Source of the DNA: Arthrobacter sp. zg-Y769
GTDB taxonomy: Bacteria; Actinomycetota; Actinomycetes; Actinomycetales; Micrococcaceae
DNA length: 64,000 bases
Assembly (NCBI RefSeq): GCF_020907405.1
Contig: NZ_JAJJOE010000008.1
Span: 62,001-126,000 of the forward strand
Direction of reading: 5' to 3'
Under the pieces are notes generated by a model. The model searched no databases. It saw only the letters and a list, made by a program, of their open reading frames with translations, and had not been told where the DNA came from. Of this stretch, positions 58,095-64,000 are shown piece after piece (positions within the stretch are counted from its first letter, which is position 1; the number at the start of each line of letters is the position of its first letter). The translations under genes were made by a program, and so were the position numbers.

Positions 58095-58996
58095 GTATCG
58101 TCGAACAAAAAACCGCGCCTAGGACCGAACCGCGGGCTCCGCGCCGCCGCCCGGCGCTGCGGCACCGGATCCTGGGGAACGGCCTTCGCCCCGGCTACCT
58201 GACCTACGGCCTGCTGCTCGCTTTCTTCATCGGGTCCGCCTACCCGTTGTGGTGGTCCGCAGTGGTGGGCAGCCGGTCCAATGAAGCGCTGAGCCTTACC
58301 TGGCCTCCGTTGCTGCCCGGCGGAAATTTCTGGACCAACGTTGCCGAGGTTATCGACACCATTCCGTTCTGGACGGCGTTGTGGAACAGCATCCTGATCT
58401 CGACCATCATCACTGTTTCCGTGGTGATGTTCTCCACTTTGGCGGGATACGCCTTCGCGAAGCTGCGTTTCCGCGGGAACAACGGGCTGATGGTCGCAGT
58501 GGTGGCAACCATGGCCATTCCGACCCAGCTCGGAATCATTCCCCTGTTTATGGTTATGCGGCACTACGGCTGGACAGGGGATATCGGCGCCGTCATCATC
58601 CCGACGCTCGTGACGGCCTTCGGCGTGTTCTTTATGCGCCAGTACCTGGTGGACGTCATTCCGGACGAACTGATCGAATCCGCCCGGATGGACGGCGCCA
58701 ACATGATCAAGACGTTCTGGCATGTGGCCCTGCCCGCGGCGAGGCCGGCAATGGCCATCCTCAGCCTGTTCACGTTTATGTCTGCGTGGACGGACTTCCT
58801 GTGGCCGATGCTTGTACTCGACGCCGGCAACCCCACCCTCCAGACCGCACTAAGCCAGCTGCAGTCCAACCGGTATACCGACTACGCGGTGGTCCTGACA
58901 GGCGCCGTGCTGGCAACCATTCCCCTGCTCATCCTTTTCGCGGTGGCAGGCAAACAACTTATTTCCGGAATCATGCAGGGAGCAGTGAAGGGTTAA
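58091..58996 (+). CDS. Sugar ABC transporter permease (CebG-like)
   Basis: Second permease, MalG type, 301 residues with six helices and the EAA loop ESARMDGANMIKTFWHVALPAARP. GTG 58091 overlaps the CebF-like stop; its TAA overlaps the beta-glucosidase ATG by one base (TAATG). This tight packing implies stoichiometric translation of permeases and enzyme. Confidence 0.92.
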   Translation: MSIVEQKTAPRTEPRAPRRRPALRHRILGNGLRPGYLTYGLLLAFFIGSAYPLWWSAVVGSRSNEALSLTWPPLLPGGNFWTNVAEVIDTIPFWTALWNSILISTIITVSVVMFSTLAGYAFAKLRFRGNNGLMVAVVATMAIPTQLGIIPLFMVMRHYGWTGDIGAVIIPTLVTAFGVFFMRQYLVDVIPDELIESARMDGANMIKTFWHVALPAARPAMAILSLFTFMSAWTDFLWPMLVLDAGNPTLQTALSQLQSNRYTDYAVVLTGAVLATIPLLILFAVAGKQLISGIMQGAVKG

Positions 58997-60453
58997 TGAC
59001 GAACAACGCCACGGAGCCAAGGAATTTTCCAGCGGGCTTTATCTGGGGATCCGCCACGGCGGCGGCCCAGGTCGAAGGAGCCGCATGGGAGGACGGCAAG
59101 GAAGACTCCGTGTGGGACACGTTCGCCCGGACCCCCGGAAACGTGAAGAATCTCGACACCCCGGCAGTCGCAGTGGACCATTACCACCGCATGCCCGCCG
59201 ACGTCGCCCTGATGAAGGACCTTGGCCTGGACTCCTACCGCTTCTCCACCAGCTGGGCACGGGTGCGGCCGGGAGACCGCGGCACCAGCAGTGCGGGGCT
59301 GGACTTCTACTCCCGCCTGGTGGATGAACTCCTGGGCGCCGGGATCCTGCCCTGGCTCACCCTCTACCACTGGGACCTGCCGCAGGCCCTGGAAGAGAAG
59401 GGCGGCTGGGCGAACCGGGACACCGCGTACCGCTTTGTTGAGTACGCCAATGATGTCTACTCGGCCCTTGGGGACCGGGTGCAGCACTGGACCACCTTCA
59501 ACGAACCGTTCTGCTCGTCCCTGCTGGGGTACGGGTCCGGGGTACACGCTCCGGGCCGGCAGGAACCCCGCGCGGCCATCGCAGCGGTCCACCATCAGCA
59601 CCTCGCCCACGGCATGGCTGTCAACGAACTCCGTTCCCGCGGTGCCCAGCAGCTCGGCATCACGCTGAACCTCAGCAACTCCATCCCGCGGGATGCCTCC
59701 GACCCGGTGGACCTGGAAGCGGCACGGCTTTTTGACTCCCTGCAGAACCGTATCTTCCTCGACCCCATCCTGCGGGGCGCCTATCCGGAGGATTCACTGA
59801 AGGACCTGGAGCCGTTCGGCCTGGCCGAGGCCATCCGTCCGGGCGACCTGGAGATCATCGGGACCCCGATCGATTTCCTGGGAGTGAACCACTACCACGA
59901 TGACCAGATCAGCGGACACCCGGACACCAGCGGCGCCGACGGCCATTCCGGCGGCTCCGGGCGGCCCGTGGCCTCCCCCTGGATCGGCGCCGAACACATC
60001 ACGTTCCCGAGCCGGGGCCTGCCCCGCACCGCCATGGACTGGGAGGTCAACCCCGACGGGCTGCGTACTCTGCTGCTGCGTTTGGGCGAGGAGTACCCGG
60101 CGTTGCCCCCGCTGTATATCACCGAGAACGGCGCTGCCTACGACGACGTCCTCAGTGCGGACGGGAGCGTGCCGGATGCCGAACGCACCCGGTTCATCCT
60201 GGACCACATCAATGCGGTAGGACAGGCAATCGACGCCGGTGCCGACGTCCGCGGGTACTTCGTGTGGTCGCTGATGGACAACTTCGAATGGTCCTGGGGA
60301 TACAGCAGGCGCTTCGGAATTGTCCGGGTGGACTACGACACCCAGGAACGGACCATCAAGGACAGCGGCCATGCCTACAGCCGGTTGATCTCCGAAACCC
60401 GGACCACCGGGACGCGCCACCTCGAGGCAGCAGAAACCGCACCGGTTGTCTGA
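58996..60453 (+). CDS. Beta-glucosidase, glycoside hydrolase family 1
   Basis: Cytosolic GH1 enzyme, 485 residues, splitting imported cellobiose or aryl-beta-glucosides. Catalytic acid/base Glu 170 lies in TFNEP and nucleophile Glu 377 in YITENGA; the family start FIWGSATAAAQVEGA and end WSLMDNFEWSWGYSRRFG are intact. No signal peptide, so the substrate must enter via the transporter encoded just upstream. ATG overlaps the permease stop (TAATG). Confidence 0.96.
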   Translation: MTNNATEPRNFPAGFIWGSATAAAQVEGAAWEDGKEDSVWDTFARTPGNVKNLDTPAVAVDHYHRMPADVALMKDLGLDSYRFSTSWARVRPGDRGTSSAGLDFYSRLVDELLGAGILPWLTLYHWDLPQALEEKGGWANRDTAYRFVEYANDVYSALGDRVQHWTTFNEPFCSSLLGYGSGVHAPGRQEPRAAIAAVHHQHLAHGMAVNELRSRGAQQLGITLNLSNSIPRDASDPVDLEAARLFDSLQNRIFLDPILRGAYPEDSLKDLEPFGLAEAIRPGDLEIIGTPIDFLGVNHYHDDQISGHPDTSGADGHSGGSGRPVASPWIGAEHITFPSRGLPRTAMDWEVNPDGLRTLLLRLGEEYPALPPLYITENGAAYDDVLSADGSVPDAERTRFILDHINAVGQAIDAGADVRGYFVWSLMDNFEWSWGYSRRFGIVRVDYDTQERTIKDSGHAYSRLISETRTTGTRHLEAAETAPVV

Positions 60454-60523
60454 GTGGGCCGTAAACTGGGGGCCGGACCGGAATTTCCGCCGAGCGGAAC
60501 CGAATTCAGTACAGGGAGAGAAC

Positions 60524-61540
60524 ATGAGTGCTGAGCCCGGTAGCAGGCCGGCCCCCACCCTCGAAATGGTTGCCGCCCTTGCGGGCGTTTCCCGTGCCAC
60601 AGTGTCACGGGTAGTCAACGGTGCCCAATCGGTTGCTCCGCATCTGGCCGAATCAGTCGAGGAAGCCGTCCGCACGTTGAACTACGTGCCCAACCGGGCA
60701 GCCCGGACCCTGGCCAGCAGGCGAACCCATACAGTGACGCTGCTGGTTCCGGAGTCCACGTCCAAGGTGTTCGCCGATCCGTTCTTCGCCACCGTGGTTG
60801 AAGGGGTCACCCGGTACCTGAACACCACCGACTACATGCTCAACATTGTGACCTCCTCGGAGTCGGACCCGGAGAAGACCCGCAGGTACCTGATGGGCGG
60901 CAACGTGGACGGCGTCCTCGTGGTTTCCCACCACAGCGGGGACCACTCCTGGGCCAGCCTGACGCACTCGCTGCCGGTCGTGTTCGCCGGCCGGCCGCTG
61001 GTGAACGCCGGGGAGAGCTACTACGTGGAGGTGGACAACGAGGAAGGCGCCCTGGCAGCCGCAGCCCGCCTCGTGGAGGGCGGCAGGCGTCATATTGCCA
61101 CGATCGCCGGACCCCAGGACATGCCCCCGGGCGTGGACCGCCTGGCCGGCTGGCGGGCCGCACTGGCAGCCGGCGGACTCGATGACGCCCTGGTGGAAAT
61201 CGGGGACTTCACCGTGACCTCCGGGGCTGCGGCCATGAGGCGCCTGCTCGAACGGGGCAAGCCCCTCGACGGGGTCTTTGCGGCCAATGACCAGATGGCG
61301 GCCGGAGCGTACTCGGTCATCAAGGAGAAGGGGCTGAGGATTCCGGAGGATATAGCCGTCGTCGGCTTTGACGACGACTACTACGCCACGAGCGTTAGCC
61401 CGGCCCTGACCACCATCCACCATCCCATCGCCGCCCTGGGCGAAAAGATGGCGGAGCTGCTTGTGGAACTCATCGAAGGCAAGCCGGCAGCACGGGTCTA
61501 CCGGCTGCCCACTTCCCTGGTGCTGCGGGACTCGGCCTAG
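60524..61540 (+). CDS. LacI-family transcriptional repressor (CebR-like)
   Basis: A 338-residue regulator: N-terminal LacI helix-turn-helix (LEMVAALAGVSRATVSRVVNG) with the hinge helix (NRAARTLASRR) and a periplasmic-binding-like sensor domain. ATG 60524 has GGGAG upstream; the frame begins earlier without one. It follows the beta-glucosidase by 70 bp and most likely binds the two AGAGAGCGCTCTCT operators at 55.5 kb, released by cellobiose or a related sugar. TAAACT at 60466-60471 could be its own -10. Confidence 0.92.
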   Translation: MSAEPGSRPAPTLEMVAALAGVSRATVSRVVNGAQSVAPHLAESVEEAVRTLNYVPNRAARTLASRRTHTVTLLVPESTSKVFADPFFATVVEGVTRYLNTTDYMLNIVTSSESDPEKTRRYLMGGNVDGVLVVSHHSGDHSWASLTHSLPVVFAGRPLVNAGESYYVEVDNEEGALAAAARLVEGGRRHIATIAGPQDMPPGVDRLAGWRAALAAGGLDDALVEIGDFTVTSGAAAMRRLLERGKPLDGVFAANDQMAAGAYSVIKEKGLRIPEDIAVVGFDDDYYATSVSPALTTIHHPIAALGEKMAELLVELIEGKPAARVYRLPTSLVLRDSA

Positions 61541-61629
61541 GCACGTCCCCGGATGTCCGGCATCCTTCCTGCGCCCTTCAGCTCCGGGTTCCCCTGTTCA
61601 CCCCGGCCGCTGTTCGGACGCGGCGTTCC

Positions 61630-62106
61630 TCATGCCGAATCCGACATGGGGAACGCCAGTTCCGGACCCAGCCACAGCAGGAATGTAGCGAACCAGACGA
61701 GCAGGACCCCGGCGAACCAATACCTGGCTGCCGTCTTATGCTTCATCCGGCGGAGCACGGCATAGCCGACCCACGCGAGGCCCAGGGCCACGAACGGTCC
61801 CGGGCACAGAAGCAGGGCCATAACCGTGTACCGCTCCTCCTCCCCCGGTTCATAGCTGGAGTTCTGCGTCATGCCGAGACCGATAAAAACAACGAATGCC
61901 ACCAGCCCGCCATAGATACCAGCGAAGCCGGTGAGCACCGAGGCGGTCATCAGGGCAGCAAACTCAGCACCGGATCTGGCCTTCGCCGGACGGCCGTAAG
62001 GCGTTTGCGGGAAAGGCTGCCGCGCATAAGGCTCTTGCGGGTATGGATAAGGCTGCTGCTGCGGCACAAACGCCCCCTGCTCCGGTCTGTCCCCTTGTTC
62101 CGCCAT
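61630..62106 (-). CDS. Hypothetical small membrane protein with Pro/Gln/Tyr-rich N-terminus
   Basis: 158 residues. The first ~50 are Pro/Gln/Tyr-rich and disordered (QQQPYPYPQEPY); three membrane helices follow (about 50-78, 92-118, 128-147). It resembles the broad group of actinobacterial DUF4190-like tail-anchored membrane proteins in layout only; no specific family or function is claimed. It is convergent with the LacI gene and lies after the rpsA terminator. Confidence 0.7.
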   Translation of the reverse strand: MAEQGDRPEQGAFVPQQQPYPYPQEPYARQPFPQTPYGRPAKARSGAEFAALMTASVLTGFAGIYGGLVAFVVFIGLGMTQNSSYEPGEEERYTVMALLLCPGPFVALGLAWVGYAVLRRMKHKTAARYWFAGVLLVWFATFLLWLGPELAFPMSDSA

Positions 62107-62241
62107 GATCTCCCCCTGATCGCCATCAAAAACCGTTCTCCGGCCCTACCCTAGAGTGGCCGCCCGCCGGTCCGCACCCGGACACGCCCGGAAGCAAAGC
62201 GAACCCTCGCGGAGGACCATGACCCGGCCCTTCCGGCACGC

Positions 62242-62276
62242 AAAAGCGGGCCCCCACCGAAGTGGAGGCCCGCTTT
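62242..62276 (-). terminator. Terminator of rpsA
   Basis: AAAGCGGGCC-CCAC and GTGG-GGCCCGCTTT arms around CGAA, followed by TTTTGCG on the minus strand, about 45 bp after the rpsA stop. Confidence 0.88.
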
Positions 62277-62322
62277 AGTCAGTTACGCGGTCCGGCTTAC
62301 CGAACAGCGGAACCAGTGGGAA

Positions 62323-63795
62323 TTAGTTTCCCGTGAGCTTCTCGCGCAGTGCAGCCAGGGCTTCGTCGGAAGCCAGCGTGCCGGCACCCGTCTCGGCAAC
62401 GGCCGGCTCGGAGGAGTAGCTGGTGGTGCCGGAATCGGTGGATTCCGAAGCAGCAGCAATGTCCTCGGAGTTGTGCTGGGCGACCTGCTTCTTGTGGGCT
62501 TCCCAACGGGCCTGGGCGTCAGCGTACTGCTGCTCCCAAGCTGCGCGCTGGGTCTCGTAGCCTTCGAGCCATTCGTTCGACTCGGGGTCGAAGCCCTCCG
62601 GGTACTTGTAGTTGCCGGCTTCGTCGTACTCTGCGGCCATGCCGTACAGAGCCGGATCGAACTCGGTGCCCTCGGGATCGACGCCCTCGTTGGCCTGCTT
62701 GAGGGACAGCGAGATCCGGCGACGCTCGAGGTCGATGTCGATGACCTTGACGAACAGTTCGTCACCAACGGAGACAACCTGCTCGGCGAGCTCCACGTGG
62801 CGGACAGCCAGTTCGGAGATGTGGACCAGGCCTTCGATGCCGTCTTCGACGCGAACGAACGCACCGAACGGAACCAGCTTGGTGACCTTACCCGGAACAA
62901 CCTGGCCGAGGGCGTGGGTGCGGGCGAAGGTCTGCCACGGATCTTCCTGCGTAGCCTTCAGCGACAGGGAGACACGCTCGCGGTCAAGGTCAACTTCCAG
63001 AACCTCAACGGTGACTTCCTGGCCAACTTCAACGACCTCGGAGGGGTGGTCGATGTGCTTCCAGGACAGCTCGGAAACGTGGACGAGACCGTCTACGCCG
63101 CCAAGGTCCACGAAGGCACCGAAGTTGACGATGGAGGAAACAACGCCCGGACGAACCTGGCCCTTTTCCAGCTTGTTGAGGAACGTGGAACGAACCTCGG
63201 ACTGGGTCTGCTCGAGCCAGGCACGGCGGGACAGAACAACGTTGTTGCGGTTCTTGTCCAGCTCGATGATCTTGGCTTCGATCTGCTGACCGATGTACGG
63301 AGCCAGGTCGCGGACGCGACGCATCTCCACGAGGGATGCCGGCAGGAAGCCGCGCAGCCCGATGTCGAGGATAAGACCACCCTTGACAACCTCGATGACG
63401 GTACCGGTAACGACGCCGTCTTCTTCCTTGACCTTCTCGATGTCGCCCCAGGCACGCTCGTACTGAGCACGCTTCTTGGAGAGGATCAGACGGCCTTCTT
63501 TGTCTTCCTTGGTGAGCACCAGGGCTTCGACCTGATCGCCGACGGAGACAACGTCTCCGGGATCAACGTCGTGCTTGATGGAGAGCTCGCGGGAAGGGAT
63601 GACACCCTCGGTCTTGTAACCGATGTCGAGCAGGACCTCGTCGCGGTCAACCTTGACAACGGTACCTTCGACGAGATCGCCGTCGTTGAAGTACTTGATC
63701 GTTGCGTCAATCGCGGCGAGGAAGTCCTCGGCAGTACCGATGTCGTTGATGGCGACCTGCGGGGTACCGGACTTCTCGTTGGTGGTGATGGTCAT
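62323..63795 (-). CDS. rpsA: 30S ribosomal protein S1
   Basis: mRNA-binding ribosomal protein, 490 residues, with four S1 RNA-binding domains (about 34-105, 123-190, 208-278 and 295-365; for example VVSSIVNFGAFVDLGGVDGLVHVSEL). The C-terminal ~110 residues are acidic, Gln/Ala/Ser-rich and low-complexity, as in other actinobacterial S1 proteins. ATG 63795 starts the usual MTITTNEKSGTPQVAINDIG. It is separated from coaE by the sugar operon, whereas in mycobacteria the two are neighbours. Confidence 0.97.
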   Translation of the reverse strand: MTITTNEKSGTPQVAINDIGTAEDFLAAIDATIKYFNDGDLVEGTVVKVDRDEVLLDIGYKTEGVIPSRELSIKHDVDPGDVVSVGDQVEALVLTKEDKEGRLILSKKRAQYERAWGDIEKVKEEDGVVTGTVIEVVKGGLILDIGLRGFLPASLVEMRRVRDLAPYIGQQIEAKIIELDKNRNNVVLSRRAWLEQTQSEVRSTFLNKLEKGQVRPGVVSSIVNFGAFVDLGGVDGLVHVSELSWKHIDHPSEVVEVGQEVTVEVLEVDLDRERVSLSLKATQEDPWQTFARTHALGQVVPGKVTKLVPFGAFVRVEDGIEGLVHISELAVRHVELAEQVVSVGDELFVKVIDIDLERRRISLSLKQANEGVDPEGTEFDPALYGMAAEYDEAGNYKYPEGFDPESNEWLEGYETQRAAWEQQYADAQARWEAHKKQVAQHNSEDIAAASESTDSGTTSYSSEPAVAETGAGTLASDEALAALREKLTGN

Positions 63796-64000
63796 GTAGT
63801 TGGGACTCCGATGTGGAAGTTGTTTTGTATTCCGGACTGGTTTCCACTAACCGGCGGGGTTACCCGCAGGCAAGATACTTGCCCAAGTGAATGACGAAGG
63901 CACGTAGATGCCTGCGACGAACAGCTTGTTTGCCCGGAGATGGACAGGATTGGTAATAACTCGCGCTATTACGCGCCCGATCAGTCTAGCCGGACGCGCC
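63796..64000 (-). promoter_or_regulatory. rpsA leader and probable promoter
   Basis: Minus-strand TAGACT (63987-63982) is a plausible -10; its -35 would fall beyond the window. The leader then has a hairpin GGCAAG-ATA-CTTGCC (63869-63883), which could take part in S1 autoregulation. No tRNA or other gene is visible here. Confidence 0.5.

Overview
The window is a GC-rich, densely coded actinobacterial chromosome segment, most likely from Arthrobacter sensu lato or a close relative in Micrococcaceae. Supporting signs are frequent GTG/TTG starts, apparently leaderless genes, a DUF222/HNH protein, OpcA with Zwf, WhiA, an actinobacterial SUF operon and a CebR-type LacI regulon. No rRNA, tRNA, CRISPR array, prophage or transposase was seen. 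Nearly all of it is core chromosome; accessory material sits in small patches.

Layout. 1-4.2 kb: end of an EcfT gene, a zinc metallopeptidase, a DUF222/HNH protein and a SUKH-kptA pair. 4.2-9.1 kb: Fe-S assembly operon sufR-sufB-sufD-sufC-sufT on the minus strand, without sufS or sufU. 9.2-13.4 kb: ABC-2 type exporter and ctaA (plus strand), then ctaB (minus strand), separated by a 550-bp spacer holding palindromic repeats. 13.8-22.1 kb: tkt-tal-pgi-zwf-opcA-pgl, the pentose phosphate operon. 22.2-31.7 kb (minus strand): uvrC-rapZ-yvcK-whiA-sodA-gap-pgk-tpiA-secG, joining lower glycolysis to cell-wall and division regulators. 31.8-40.5 kb (minus strand): acyltransferase, HAD phosphatase, uvrA, and a heterodimeric ABC exporter with a GntR regulator. 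40.6-47.9 kb: MBL hydrolase, APC permease, tam, DUF3516 helicase, GNAT and an S33 peptidase. 48.0-50.6 kb: a patch of poorly characterised genes. 50.7-55.4 kb: uvrB, coaE, an IMPACT protein and a methyltransferase. 55.5-61.5 kb: a beta-glucoside (probably cellobiose) uptake operon with its LacI repressor. 61.6-64 kb: a small membrane protein and rpsA.

Gene order matches two blocks known from Mycobacterium tuberculosis (uvrC-rapZ-yvcK-whiA through the SUF locus, and rpsA-coaE-uvrB-MBL-uvrA), here joined in one stretch.

Functionally, carbon enters through the Ceb-like transporter and beta-glucosidase as glucose and passes to Pgi/Zwf/Tkt/Tal and GapA/Pgk/Tpi. The SUF genes, heme O/A synthases and superoxide dismutase serve respiration and redox protection. 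UvrA, UvrB and UvrC are all present. The most interesting non-coding signals are the promoter at 55.5 kb, with two identical LacI operators around a CRP/GlxR-like palindrome, and a family of ~100-bp hairpin repeats at 12.0-12.2 kb and 36.3 kb. I found no convincing evidence of a wholly new multi-gene system; the nearest candidates are the 48.0-50.6 kb patch and the SUKH-KptA pair.
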